A stretch of 64,000 bases of DNA from Sphingobium psychrophilum. Its GTDB lineage: Bacteria > Pseudomonadota > Alphaproteobacteria > Sphingomonadales > Sphingomonadaceae. Both the position numbers and the translations under genes were made by a program. Each line of letters starts with the position of its first letter. Position 1 is the first letter of the stretch. The notes under the pieces are model-generated. The model saw only the letters and a list, made by a program, of their open reading frames with translations. It was not told where the DNA came from and did no database searches. Below are positions 8,219-16,320 of the stretch, in pieces. Location of the stretch: positions 124,001 to 188,000 of the forward strand of contig NZ_JABBFV010000009.1 in the NCBI RefSeq assembly GCF_012927105.1. Reading direction: 5' to 3'.

Positions 8219-9351
8219 AACCGGCCGAAAAAGCCCGCTTCCGCGACGTCTTCACCGGCGACCAGTGGCATAATCTGCGGCGGCGTGTCGGGCGTCTGCA
8301 CGATCATCTGGGCGATCTGCTGGCCTTTGACGATCGGCGCCTTGATCGGGCCGCTATAGACCACTTTCACCTGCACGTTGGCGGACGCCGTGCCCGGCAG
8401 GGTCACGGCCAGGTTCTGCGGCGCGACCAGCGACACGCTCGTCGCGCTGCCCAATTGCACGTCCGCCGTCTCGACCGTCTGGCCCTTCTTGAACAGCGGC
8501 TGCGCCTTCCACGCCTTGAAGCCCCAATCCATGAAGCGGACCGATTCGGTGATGCGGCTGTTGAAGCTGTTCAGGCCCGCGACGACCATCACCAGACGGC
8601 GGCCATTTTGTTCGGCAGAGCCGGTAAAGCCAAAGCCCGCCTCCTCGGTATGGCCGGTCTTCAGGCCGTCCGCGCCGGCGATCTTGCCCAGGATCGGGTT
8701 GCGATTGCCCTGCGCGATGTCCGCGCCGCCCATCGTCTTGCCCCAGGTAAAGGACCGCGTGGCGTAGAAGCGCTTGTAGAGGTCAGGCGTTTCCTCGACC
8801 GTGGCCTGTGCCAACTTGGCCAGATCCTCCGCGGTGACATAGGTCACGCCTTCGTCCGGCCAGCCATTGCTGGTGCCGAAATGGCTGTTTTTCAGGCCCA
8901 GCCGCTTGGCTTCTTCGTTCATCGCGGCGACGAAGGCCTGTTCGGTGCCGGAAATCCCCTCCGCCAGGACGACACAGGCGTCATTGCCCGACAGGGTGAC
9001 GATGCCATGCAGCAGATTCTCCACCGACACCTGCTCGCCGACCGACAGGAACATGGTCGATCCGGCCTGCGGGCCATGCCATTGCTTCCAGGTTTCCGGG
9101 CGCACGGTAAATTTCGTGTCGAGCTTCAATTCGCCCTTCTGGATCAGGCGGAAGGCGACATGCGCCGTCATCATCTTCGCCATGGAGGCCGGCGGTATCT
9201 TCGTCTCGCCGCCCTTGTCGTAGAGCACCGCGCCAGACGACAGATCCTTCATATAAGCGATCGGCGCTTCGGTGGTATAGGGCGGCGCGGCGGCGATCAG
9301 CGGCTGGGCCAGCAGCCCGGCGGCAAGGAGGACTGCAACGCTTTTCTTCAT
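8188..9351 (-). CDS. D-alanyl-D-alanine carboxypeptidase (PBP5/6 family)
   Basis: Low-molecular-weight penicillin-binding protein that trims the terminal D-Ala from peptidoglycan pentapeptide in the periplasm. 387 residues. Signal peptide MKKSVAVLLAAGLLAQPLIAA; serine motif SMAK near residue 60, SGN within TLSGNDACV, and KTG within LKTGHTEEAG. The C-terminal PBP5-like beta domain is followed by an amphipathic tail (FGRLWNGMKSLFA) that usually anchors the enzyme to the membrane. ATG 9351 has GAAGG upstream. It sits directly after rlpA-like and mltB, so three wall-acting enzymes are adjacent. Confidence 0.95.
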   Translation of the reverse strand: MKKSVAVLLAAGLLAQPLIAAAPPYTTEAPIAYMKDLSSGAVLYDKGGETKIPPASMAKMMTAHVAFRLIQKGELKLDTKFTVRPETWKQWHGPQAGSTMFLSVGEQVSVENLLHGIVTLSGNDACVVLAEGISGTEQAFVAAMNEEAKRLGLKNSHFGTSNGWPDEGVTYVTAEDLAKLAQATVEETPDLYKRFYATRSFTWGKTMGGADIAQGNRNPILGKIAGADGLKTGHTEEAGFGFTGSAEQNGRRLVMVVAGLNSFNSRITESVRFMDWGFKAWKAQPLFKKGQTVETADVQLGSATSVSLVAPQNLAVTLPGTASANVQVKVVYSGPIKAPIVKGQQIAQMIVQTPDTPPQIMPLVAGEDVAEAGFFGRLWNGMKSLFA

Positions 9352-9398
9352 GGGAAAACTGCCTTCGAACAAATGGAATCGCTCTTCAACTGCGATGT

Positions 9399-10349
9399 CT
9401 ATCGCGCGTCATTAGCCATGATGCGGCTATTCTCAAAGCCTTTGGCGGCGGCCTGCCGAACACCGGCCTGCGCCGCCAGTTGCGTCGCATAGGGGCCAAG
9501 CCGCACGCGCCATATCCCGCCGCCCGCATCGACGCGTGCGCCTAGGCTCCTGGCCAGCGCATCGGCGCGGGCCTGGGAGGAGAAAGCCCCGACCTGCACG
9601 ACATAGCCGCCGGTTCTCGGCGAGGCGGCTATCGGCTTGGGCGCTGGCTTGGCGGGTTGCGCGACAGGCTTGGACGCAGGCGTGTCGAAATCCGCGCCAG
9701 GCCGGCCGGCGCTGGCGGGCTTGATCGCCACCGGCCTGGGCTTGGCCGCAACCGTGCGCGTGGCCGCTGTTGGCTTCATCGGACCGAGCTTCCCCCGCAA
9801 TACCTTGAGCAAGGCGGCGGGCGTTTCCAGCCGCTCGGCCGCCTGGCCATGGCCGCGCAGCACCGCGCGTTCCTGCTCCGGCGGATTGACCCGCCGCACC
9901 CGTACCGGCGCCATTCCGGCGACGCCCAGTTGCGCCGCAGCACCCGGCGACAACGCGATCAACTGGTCGCTCCGCATCGGGCCGCGATCATTGACCCGCA
10001 CCAGGATCGTCCGCCCGCTGTCCAGCGCCGTCACCTCGACATAGCTGGGCAAGGGCAAGGTCTTGTGCGCGGCGGTGATGGCGGTAGGGATGAAGGACTC
10101 GCCCGTCTCCGTCACGCCGCCCTGGCTGCCATCCTCGATTGCGCCGGCATAGCCGACCTCGTCATAGGAAATCGGATCGGCGGGCGTATAGGTCACGCCC
10201 CCCACCGAATAGGGCGGCCCCAACGGCACTGGCGTATCGCCGACCATGGCGGCCAAACCGGCCTGTTGGGGTTGCGCAGCACCCGCGCCGCCGCCAACCA
10301 GCACCAACATCATGGCTGTAACGAACAGCCCCTTATTGTTTGACAGCAT
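9399..10349 (-). CDS. rlpA: RlpA-like septal lytic transglycosylase with SPOR domain
   Basis: Cell-division wall enzyme. 316 residues: hydrophobic signal segment near the N terminus (VTAMMLVLVGGGAGA), double-psi beta-barrel with the conserved VRVNDRGPM around the catalytic Asp, a Pro/Lys-rich linker, and a C-terminal SPOR domain (GYVVQVGAFSSQARADAL) that binds denuded septal glycans. The usual ASWYG-type block is degenerate here (GYAGAIEDGSQGG). ATG 10349 overlaps the mltB stop by 17 nt; the next upstream in-frame start lies deeper in mltB. Confidence 0.88.
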   Translation of the reverse strand: MLSNNKGLFVTAMMLVLVGGGAGAAQPQQAGLAAMVGDTPVPLGPPYSVGGVTYTPADPISYDEVGYAGAIEDGSQGGVTETGESFIPTAITAAHKTLPLPSYVEVTALDSGRTILVRVNDRGPMRSDQLIALSPGAAAQLGVAGMAPVRVRRVNPPEQERAVLRGHGQAAERLETPAALLKVLRGKLGPMKPTAATRTVAAKPRPVAIKPASAGRPGADFDTPASKPVAQPAKPAPKPIAASPRTGGYVVQVGAFSSQARADALARSLGARVDAGGGIWRVRLGPYATQLAAQAGVRQAAAKGFENSRIMANDAR

Positions 10350-11382
10350 CCGCCAGCAATCCCACCGACAAGGCATAGAAGTTGGAACAATTATAATCCA
10401 GGATCGCCCGATAGTTGCTCGTCAGCAGATAGGCGGTCTTACCCGGCCCATCGGGTTCCAGCAGCGTCGCCAGCATCGTGTCCGTGGGCCAGATACCGCT
10501 GGCCGGAAACAGGCCCAGCTTGCGCCATTCCGCCATCGTCAGCCAGCGGCTGTGCCGGTTGAATACCCGCGGGCAGCGCGCCGGTTCGGTCTTGGCGACC
10601 ACGGCGGCGCGGTCGAAGCCTGCCGGCACGGTGACCGCCACGCCCCAGGGCTGACCCTTGCGCCATCCTGACTGGACGAAATAATTGGCGATCGACGCCA
10701 GCGCATCGGCCTCGCTGGTCCATATGTCGGCCTTGCCATCGCCATCGCCATCCTTGGCTATGCGCAAATAGACGGACGGCAGGAATTGCGGATAGCCCGT
10801 CGCCCCGGCCCAGCTGCCGACCAGTCGGCTGCGCGGCACGCCATTGTCCAGCATCTTGAGCGTGGCCAGGAATTCCGGCTCGAACAGCGCGCGCCGCCGC
10901 CCTTCATGCGCCAGCGTCGCGAGCGACCGGATCAGGTCGAAATCCCCGGTATAGCTGCCATAATTGGTTTCATGGCCGTAGATGGCGACCATGATCTCCT
11001 CCGGCACGCCCGTCTCCGCCTCGATCCGCGACAGGCGTGACCGGTTGGCCTGATAGGCGATCCGCCCCCGGCTGATCCGCGCGGCGTCTACATGCTGGCG
11101 GCGATAGGGTTCGAAATTGGGGATGGGCGAATAAGCGCCGCCGCCCGGCTGGCTCTGGTCCAGCTGGACGACGCGGGGATTGGGCGTCAGCGTCGGATAG
11201 ACGCTATCCAGCGTGGCGTCGCGGATGCCCATCGCCCGCGCCTTGGGCCGCAGGCTTTCCAGATAGGCGCGGAAATCCCCGCTATCCTGCGCCTGTGCCG
11301 GCCCGACGGCGATGCTGCCAGCCGCAACGGTGGCAAGGCCCAGCAATAAAGACAGGACGGGTGAACGCAAAGAATCCCTCAT
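10333..11382 (-). CDS. mltB: Lytic murein transglycosylase, MltB family
   Basis: 349 residues. Signal peptide ending near VGPAQAQ; SLT_2 catalytic domain with the MltB-type segment ETGVPEEIMVAIYGHETNYG carrying the catalytic Glu, then SWAGATGYPQFLPS, and a C-terminal block (LLTSNYRAILDYNCSNFYA) typical of alphaproteobacterial members. It cleaves the MurNAc-GlcNAc bond to leave 1,6-anhydroMurNAc, which feeds the AmgK/MurU recycling route encoded at 39084-40789. First gene of the run reading to 1494; its upstream side is the tRNA-Ser region. Confidence 0.92.
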   Translation of the reverse strand: MRDSLRSPVLSLLLGLATVAAGSIAVGPAQAQDSGDFRAYLESLRPKARAMGIRDATLDSVYPTLTPNPRVVQLDQSQPGGGAYSPIPNFEPYRRQHVDAARISRGRIAYQANRSRLSRIEAETGVPEEIMVAIYGHETNYGSYTGDFDLIRSLATLAHEGRRRALFEPEFLATLKMLDNGVPRSRLVGSWAGATGYPQFLPSVYLRIAKDGDGDGKADIWTSEADALASIANYFVQSGWRKGQPWGVAVTVPAGFDRAAVVAKTEPARCPRVFNRHSRWLTMAEWRKLGLFPASGIWPTDTMLATLLEPDGPGKTAYLLTSNYRAILDYNCSNFYALSVGLLADAVKQ

Positions 11383-11531
11383 CCCCCCGTTGTTGCACAG
11401 GCGGGGCGGCAGGTGAATCCCCTTAATGCTAGGTCGGGTCGCTTAAGGCGACGAACAGAGAGGGCGAGAAATGTAGAAGGGGGCGATTTCCCCTTGGCAT
11501 CGCCGCCCGGCGCGCTAGGAAGCGGGCCAAC

Positions 11532-11570
11532 GGAAGCGTGGCCGAGTGGTTTAAGGCAGCGGTCTTGAAA
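11532..11570 (+). pseudogene. 5' half of host tRNA-Ser(TGA), disrupted at the anticodon loop (attL)
   Basis: Contains the acceptor strand GGAAGCG, the D arm (GCCGAGTGGTTTAAGGC), the 5' anticodon stem GCGGT and the loop CTTGAAA (11564-11570). The next bases (gctaccggag) do not pair to complete the stem. The missing half is at 16328-16378. Joined, the two halves give a 90-nt serine tRNA whose acceptor (GGAAGCG/CGCTTCC) and anticodon stem (GCGGT/ACCGC) pair perfectly. Confidence 0.9.
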
Positions 11571-11641
11571 GCTACCGGAGCTTGTCGGCGGAACGAGTGA
11601 ATAGGAGTAAGGTTACAAAGGGTTAGTGGAGGTGGATCGCA

Positions 11642-11657
11642 GGGGTGAAATCACCCC
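11642..11657. other. Perfect 7-bp hairpin in the island left end
   Basis: GGGGTGA-AA-TCACCCC between attL and the island tRNA. There is no following T-run, so it is not a standard terminator; it may be a protein-binding palindrome or chance. Confidence 0.35.
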
Positions 11658-11665
11658 ATAAGCCG

Positions 11666-11681
11666 ACCGTAAGCTGCCAGC
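11666..11681. repeat. Left copy of direct repeat flanking the island tRNA-Ser
   Basis: accgtaagctgccagc. A near copy lacking one T (accgaagctgccagc) is at 11786-11800, immediately after the CCA end of the island tRNA. The pair brackets the tRNA gene. Confidence 0.6.
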
Positions 11682-11695
11682 CCTTATTTCGGTAT

Positions 11696-11785
11696 GGAAG
11701 AGTGTCCGAGTGGTTTAAGGAACTAGTCTTGAAAACTAGCGACGGTGCAAGCTGTCCGTGGGTTCGAATCCCACCTCTTCCGCCA
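11696..11785 (+). tRNA. tRNA-Ser(TGA), complete copy carried by the island
   Basis: 90 nt including an encoded CCA. Acceptor GGAAGAG/CTCTTCC, D arm, anticodon stem CTAGT/ACTAG around the loop CTTGAAA (anticodon TGA, reading UCA), long variable arm GACGGTGCAAGCTGTC and T arm GTGGG-TTCGAAT-CCCAC. It differs from the disrupted host gene in the acceptor, anticodon stem and variable arm, so it is not a recent duplicate of it. Its loop equals the island core site. It presumably replaces the host gene that the island destroys. Confidence 0.95.
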
Positions 11786-11800
11786 ACCGAAGCTGCCAGC
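11786..11800. repeat. Right copy of direct repeat flanking the island tRNA-Ser
   Basis: accgaagctgccagc, directly after the tRNA CCA; partner of 11666-11681 with a single-base indel. Confidence 0.6.
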
Positions 11801-11821
11801 TATCCTTTACAGGGCGAGTGA

Positions 11822-11844
11822 TTCTGTTAGGAACATAAACAGAA
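11822..11844. promoter_or_regulatory. Inverted repeat upstream of the methyltransferase, candidate operator
   Basis: Arms TTCTGTT (11822-11828) and AACAGAA (11838-11844) with a 9-nt spacer, about 35 nt before the methyltransferase start. The placement suits self-repression or control of methyltransferase expression, but no controller gene is present in the island. Confidence 0.4.
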
Positions 11845-11878
11845 CATCGTTTCAATGAATCGGAAGGGGTCACAGGCC

Positions 11879-12835
11879 ATGCTAACTTCGCTCGAACTAT
11901 GTGCCGGAGCAGGTGGCCAAGCGCTTGGGTTGGAAAAGGCGGGCTTCCATCATGAGGCGCTGGTCGAGATCGACAACCACTGTTGCAACACGCTGAGAGC
12001 CAACCGACCAAGCTGGAATGTCATCGAAGACGACCTTCGGGTTTTCAAAGAGCGTGCTGGTGACTTCGCTGGCGTTGATGTTGTTGCGGGTGGACTTCCC
12101 TGCCCTCCCTTTTCGGTCGCGGGGAAGCAGCTCGGCGCACTGGACGAACGAAACTTGTTTCCTGACGCTCTGGACATAATTGACGCCATCCGCCCGAAGG
12201 CTGTGATGATCGAAAATGTGCGCGGTTTCCTCGACGCTGTATTCGAGGACTACCGCCTCCATCTCAAGCGCCAGCTAAAGAAGCTGGGCTATGAGGTCGA
12301 TTGGCGGTTGCTCAACGCATCTGACTTTGGCGTGTCGCAGTTGCGCCCGCGTGTGGTGATCGTTGCCACACGGAAGGAATTCTGGCCCAACTTTGCTTGG
12401 CCGTCAGTTGCGAAGACTAATCCTAAGACGGTCGGTGAAATGCTTCACACCATGATGGCAAGCGGCGGGTGGCTCGGGGCAGATCAATGGCGCGACCGCG
12501 CCAGCGATATTGCGCCAACGGTCGTTGGCGGATCGAAAAAGCATGGTGGCCCAGACTTGGGGCCGACCCGTGCAAAGAAGGCTTGGGCTTCGCTTGGCGT
12601 CAACGGCCATACGCTAGCCGATGAGGTTCCAGCCTCGGACTTTGTTGGGATGCCCCGATTGACCGTGCCGATGGTGGCGCTGCTGCAAGGGTTCCCGCCG
12701 GAATGGAAATTCACCGGCCGGAAAACGGCTGCCTACCGTCAGGTTGGCAATGCGTTTCCGCCGCCGGTCGCAGCGGCGGTAGCAAGCCAATTGAAGAAGG
12801 CGATAACCGTCAGGCGATCCCTAGCTGTTGCTTGA
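11879..12835 (+). CDS. DNA (cytosine-5) methyltransferase
   Basis: Methylates cytosine at C5 in a short DNA target; probably the protective half of a restriction-modification pair. 318 residues from ATG 11879, chosen because GGAAGGGG lies upstream; an ATG 24 nt earlier has no ribosome site. Ordered motifs: I ELCAGAGGQALGLE, IV GGLPCPPFS with the catalytic Cys, VI MIENVRGF, VIII QLRPRVVIVA, IX/X region MVALLQGFPPEW and QVGNAFPPPVA. The target-recognition region is short (roughly residues 180-250). The gene lies 93 nt after the island tRNA, on the same strand, and converges with the HNH gene with a 26-nt 3' overlap. Confidence 0.93.
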   Translation: MLTSLELCAGAGGQALGLEKAGFHHEALVEIDNHCCNTLRANRPSWNVIEDDLRVFKERAGDFAGVDVVAGGLPCPPFSVAGKQLGALDERNLFPDALDIIDAIRPKAVMIENVRGFLDAVFEDYRLHLKRQLKKLGYEVDWRLLNASDFGVSQLRPRVVIVATRKEFWPNFAWPSVAKTNPKTVGEMLHTMMASGGWLGADQWRDRASDIAPTVVGGSKKHGGPDLGPTRAKKAWASLGVNGHTLADEVPASDFVGMPRLTVPMVALLQGFPPEWKFTGRKTAAYRQVGNAFPPPVAAAVASQLKKAITVRRSLAVA

Positions 12836-13622
12836 GTAGTTGTTTCTTGGCGGGGTTCTCCCAGTCACGGATTAACTGTCGATGATTGGGTGGTAGATCC
12901 CGCCAGTTGTGAAGCGTGTAGGTGCTACGGGTGAAGCCCTGCGGCGTTTTATATCGGCCAGATGTGATTTCCAACCCGATCACAGGGTAGCGAAGATCGC
13001 GGAGCCTCTTCTGCCAGTCCTCTTGCCTTTCCGTCGCATTCGCGACGAACTCGATTACGTTTGAGTCCACCGGTTGACCCATGTGCATCTTGAGAAGGTG
13101 TGCAATCCGCTCGTGAACTGACTCGTATTCGAGCAGCGCTGTCATCTCGTCTGCGTCGTATGACGCAAAGTGATCGCGCTTCCCGTTGTTGCAGGATTCG
13201 CAGATCGCCCAGAGGTTTTCGATCACCGTAAGGCCGCCCCATGCCTGCGGAACCTTGTGGTCAATTTGAAGCTTGATCGCATCGTCGGTAACAGTCTTGC
13301 CGCACATCTGGCATCGACCCTTGGCGATATTGAGTGCTTCTGCTCTCAGTTTGCCCGAAATCGCACCGGAGTCGGTAATGCCGCCCTTGGCTGAACCGAG
13401 GGTATAGACGAAACGCCCGCCAACCTGTTTGCCGGGAAGATGATAGTATTTACGCAAACTCCGAAGTCGGCGGTCTAGGTGCATCTGGTCTGCCCCGACA
13501 CCAAGCACTGCCTTGATCTCGTCAATATCCAGTCCATTGGGGTTCGAGCGCAATAGGTCGCGAATTGCACGCGCGACATGGTTGAGTTTAGAATCAATAT
13601 CGCTGTCGTCAGTTGTAGCCAT
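12810..13622 (-). CDS. HNH endonuclease, probable restriction partner of the methyltransferase
   Basis: 270 residues. Residues ~10-75 look like a winged-helix DNA-binding region (AIRDLLRSNPNGLDIDEIKAVL). At about residues 103-150 is a zinc-supported HNH/beta-beta-alpha nuclease: CQMCGK, then QIDHKVPQAWGG and NLWAICESCNNGKRD. The C-terminal ~70 residues (YPVIGLEITSGRY...) are unrecognised and may help target choice. Assignment as the restriction enzyme rests on its pairing with the methyltransferase; the target site is unknown. An anti-mobile-element role is the alternative. Confidence 0.8.
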   Translation of the reverse strand: MATTDDSDIDSKLNHVARAIRDLLRSNPNGLDIDEIKAVLGVGADQMHLDRRLRSLRKYYHLPGKQVGGRFVYTLGSAKGGITDSGAISGKLRAEALNIAKGRCQMCGKTVTDDAIKLQIDHKVPQAWGGLTVIENLWAICESCNNGKRDHFASYDADEMTALLEYESVHERIAHLLKMHMGQPVDSNVIEFVANATERQEDWQKRLRDLRYPVIGLEITSGRYKTPQGFTRSTYTLHNWRDLPPNHRQLIRDWENPAKKQLLKQQLGIA

Positions 13623-13760
13623 GCGGCCAGCGTGGCATCGCCGCTAACGCCGGTCAACAAATCTGATGGCTGCTTACACAGGGCTTTTCCAGTTCGGTTG
13701 CTTCCGATGCAACTCATGCAGAAGCAAACGCTTAGCGAATGCATCCGCAAGTTTCGTGGT

Positions 13761-14093
13761 TTACCGGAGGTCGCTGCAATCGCGGCACATGCGTATGCGC
13801 CGGGTGTCGTCGGACCAGAACGGCTTGCGGCATGTCATGCACCGCTGCCAGCCAACGACCCTGACCACACGGGGCGGATTGTGGTCAACGTCCAGCACCT
13901 TCTCGCGCCGCTTGCCCCCGTCATCGGGCCACGGCACCGGCTCCACGAACCCTTGCACGTTGGCCTTCGGGCGCTGGGGCGGCACAGCCTCGGCTACAGC
14001 GCTGACGGTAGCTGTTTCGCCGCTACCCCCTTGGCCGCGCTCGCGCCACGCTACCAGCCACGGCGGGGTAACCGCGCCCGTCACCGACGCCAC
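13761..14093 (-). CDS. Small protein with a four-cysteine zinc ribbon, function unknown
   Basis: 110 residues from a GTG start. The last ~30 residues hold CMTCRKPFWSDDTRRIRMCRDC, a CxxC...CxxC zinc-ribbon pattern seen in phage- and island-borne proteins of this lineage. The N-terminal half is Pro/Arg-rich and probably disordered. It overlaps the gene upstream by 13 nt, supporting a shared transcript that leads into the HNH gene. Confidence 0.65.
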   Translation of the reverse strand: MASVTGAVTPPWLVAWRERGQGGSGETATVSAVAEAVPPQRPKANVQGFVEPVPWPDDGGKRREKVLDVDHNPPRVVRVVGWQRCMTCRKPFWSDDTRRIRMCRDCSDLR

Positions 14094-14296
14094 AGCCCTT
14101 CGACATGCCAGCGCCGGATGGAATTGAGGATGGCGGGCATGTCCCTGGTATCGAGCACGCCAGCGGCCATGCCAGCCCGCGCCTCCACCTCGAACGCATC
14201 GAAGCTGCCGTATTCCCGCTCGAACAGGGAGCGCGGCGCAATGCGGGCCTGCTCCAACCGAGCGACACGGGCAAGTAGGGCGCGGGGCGATGCCAT
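14081..14296 (-). CDS. Small hypothetical protein of the island
   Basis: 71 residues from ATG 14296. N-terminal ALLARVARLEQARIA is a possible short coiled coil; the rest is mixed helical (FEREYGSFDAFEVEARAGM). No family recognised. It overlaps its neighbours on both sides or abuts them, as in a compact operon. Confidence 0.6.
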   Translation of the reverse strand: MASPRALLARVARLEQARIAPRSLFEREYGSFDAFEVEARAGMAAGVLDTRDMPAILNSIRRWHVEGLWRR

Positions 14297-14297
14297 G

Positions 14298-14396
14298 TCA
14301 GCCCTGCGCGATCTTCCGCCACTTGAACCCGACGCGGACCATAATCTCAATGCCGAGCGCGGGCGCAACGGTGACGCCGCGCTCGGCATAGCCCAC
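14298..14396 (-). CDS. Possible 32-residue peptide upstream of the 71-residue gene
   Basis: GTG-initiated frame whose stop lies 1 nt before the next ATG (CTGACATG). The composition is protein-like (GIEIMVRVGFKWRKIAQG) rather than typical of a shadow frame, but no strong ribosome site is seen and a stop codon sits just upstream, so it may be a fragment. Confidence 0.3.
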   Translation of the reverse strand: MGYAERGVTVAPALGIEIMVRVGFKWRKIAQG

Positions 14397-14408
14397 TCCA
14401 ACGCTACG

Positions 14409-14627
14409 CTACGACAAGTTTACATGCTGGTGTTTGATAAAATGCCCCTGCATCAGCGCGACCCCGCCTTGGCTGAAAGCAATCAAAAGTGACCGTTCAT
14501 CTGAGTTGGCATACGCGGCAGCAAGCACTCTGAGCGCTTGGCGAACCTGTCGCTCAGTGGGCTTCTTCTTCGGGGCTACATGCTCGGGCATTGCCCAAGG
14601 AGGAATGGAGGCTGGTTCATAAAGCAT
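14409..14627 (-). CDS. Small hypothetical protein of the island
   Basis: 72 residues from ATG 14627, preceded by GAAGGATT. The central helix (ERQVRQALRVLAAAYANSDERSLLIAF) is the only clear structure. No family recognised. Between this gene and the integrase stop, 14628-14902 holds no supported gene. Confidence 0.6.
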   Translation of the reverse strand: MLYEPASIPPWAMPEHVAPKKKPTERQVRQALRVLAAAYANSDERSLLIAFSQGGVALMQGHFIKHQHVNLS

Positions 14628-14902
14628 TGTGGAATCCTTCGAGCGTGCTCGCCCGTGGACGCGCCAAGACGGACGAGCGTGGTTAAACACGTTCATCTGC
14701 CTGCCCATGCAGCCCAGAATGTTATGGAGAAGCATCCGGCCATGCCGCCATGCGTGCTTATGGAATACCTCACCGGCGCTGCGCTGTCCAGATAGCACCG
14801 ACCATCGCCGTGCATTTCTCGGCAGCGCCGCCGCGTGGGGCGCGATCAGCACCCCGCCGCCCCTACCCCGGCGCGCTGTGCAGGCCGGGGCTGTGCGCGA
14901 GG

Positions 14903-16171
14903 CTACGCGGCCTCGGTGCGCGGGGTCAGTCGCTTGACGTTGTCGCTGGCAGCTATCGCCGCCTGCTGGTCGAGGAAATCTGCAATCTGCTGCGCTTCTG
15001 GCTGTAGCCATTGCAGGTTGGTCGTGTCGAAATAGTGTTCGGCGGTCACGTCGCGGGTGATGTGGTTTGTGAGCAGGTCGGTGCGGAACTTTTCGATCCG
15101 GCAGGAGCGCAGAGCGATGTTCGTATAGGTGCGCCGGAGGTCGTGCGGCGTGATCGGGTTGCCCGCAACCCCGCTCAACTTCTTCATCAGGTCGCGGGGG
15201 TCTTTGATATGACCAGCCTTGCCCCATGACGGGAAGACATAGGGGTTGTCATCGACGCGGGGCCGCGCCTCTAGCAGCTCGGTTGCCTGCGCCGCCAGCG
15301 GCATGAACACCGGATGGGCGTTCTTGGGGTTCGGCAGGTGGAAATAGCCATCCTCCAAGTTGACCTGATCCCACTTGAGCGAGGACGCTTCGCTAATGCG
15401 CAGCCCGGTCAGGAGCAGGAACCGCACGAGGTCGATGCTCGATGCCGTGTCGCGGTTGTGAGCTATGGTTCGCCACTGACCCAATGCCAGCCAGACCGCG
15501 CCGACCTTGGCATCCAGCACGCGGGTCGTGCGCGGCTTCAACTTCACCTTGTCGTCCTTGAGCGAGGCGACGGGGTTGTGAGCGATGAGCGGCGAGCCAT
15601 CGGCCCGCTTGTGCTGGCGACCGGCGTAGTTGATGAGCGCGCCAAGAACGGCGAACGCCTGATTGGCTTGCCCCGGCGCTCCCTTCTTCCCCCGCAACCC
15701 CTTCGTCAGCAGCTCACGGTAGCGGGCTTTGCACATATCCTCGGTGATCGAGACAATGGGCTTGGACGCCCACGCCAAGAAAGTTGTGCGGACATGGCGC
15801 TCAATGGCGTGCTTGCTGGTCGCCTTCAGCTTGCCGGGGCGGCTCACATAAGCATCGCAGACCGCCTGCAACGTCACCTTCAGCGCGTCGTCCTGTTTCT
15901 TCATATCGCGGGGGTCGAGGCCCATACGCATATTGCGCAGGTGTTCGCGCGCCACGTCGCGTGCCTGTTCGGCGGTGAACACCCCGAACGGGCCGACAGT
16001 GATACGGGCTTCCTTGCCGCTCCCCTCAACCCTGCCCTGCACGATGAATGTCATCTTGCCGGTCGGGGTGACGCGCAGGCCGAACCCCTTCACGTCCGTA
16101 TCCCAATGGAACTCGTCTTTCGCCCCGGCCTTGATCCGGTCGATATAACCCTTCGTCAGTTTGCTTGCCAT
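14903..16171 (-). CDS. Tyrosine recombinase/integrase of the tRNA-Ser island
   Basis: 422 residues. N-terminal DUF4102-like arm-binding region (LTKGYIDRIKAGAKDEFHWDT), core-binding middle, and a C-terminal catalytic domain with Arg I in LLTGLRISEASSL, the HxLR box in PHDLRRTYTN, His in LLTNH and the nucleophile Tyr in TAEHYFDTTN. It lies 149 nt from attR and reads inward. It should cut and rejoin at the anticodon-loop core CTTGAAA. No excisionase is visible in the island. Confidence 0.93.
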   Translation of the reverse strand: MASKLTKGYIDRIKAGAKDEFHWDTDVKGFGLRVTPTGKMTFIVQGRVEGSGKEARITVGPFGVFTAEQARDVAREHLRNMRMGLDPRDMKKQDDALKVTLQAVCDAYVSRPGKLKATSKHAIERHVRTTFLAWASKPIVSITEDMCKARYRELLTKGLRGKKGAPGQANQAFAVLGALINYAGRQHKRADGSPLIAHNPVASLKDDKVKLKPRTTRVLDAKVGAVWLALGQWRTIAHNRDTASSIDLVRFLLLTGLRISEASSLKWDQVNLEDGYFHLPNPKNAHPVFMPLAAQATELLEARPRVDDNPYVFPSWGKAGHIKDPRDLMKKLSGVAGNPITPHDLRRTYTNIALRSCRIEKFRTDLLTNHITRDVTAEHYFDTTNLQWLQPEAQQIADFLDQQAAIAASDNVKRLTPRTEAA

Positions 16172-16180
16172 GTGGCCCTC

Positions 16181-16200
16181 CGTAAGCAGTTCGTAAGCAG
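16181..16200. repeat. Tandem CGTAAGCAG repeats between integrase and attR
   Basis: Two copies of cgtaagcag (16181-16189, 16192-16200), 9 nt before the integrase gene. The island left end has the similar cgtaagctg at 11668-11676. The placement near both ends suggests integrase arm-type sites; this is inference. Confidence 0.4.
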
Positions 16201-16320
16201 CCTACGGGAACTTATGACAACCTACATAAACATGCTAGGGGCGAAAAATGCCTGATATTGCGGGGATTCGTATGCTTATGACCACATATGCAAACATGCG
16301 GAAACACCCGGCCCAGCAAA

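Noticed and set aside
11532..11785. Two ordinary tandem tRNA-Ser genes
   Set aside because: The first has no 3' half after its anticodon loop; its perfect pairing partner is 4.76 kb away at 16328-16378.
14628..14902. Possible gene between the island small genes and the integrase
   Set aside because: Frames here are short, lack ribosome sites and are Arg/Pro/Gly-rich; nothing supportable.
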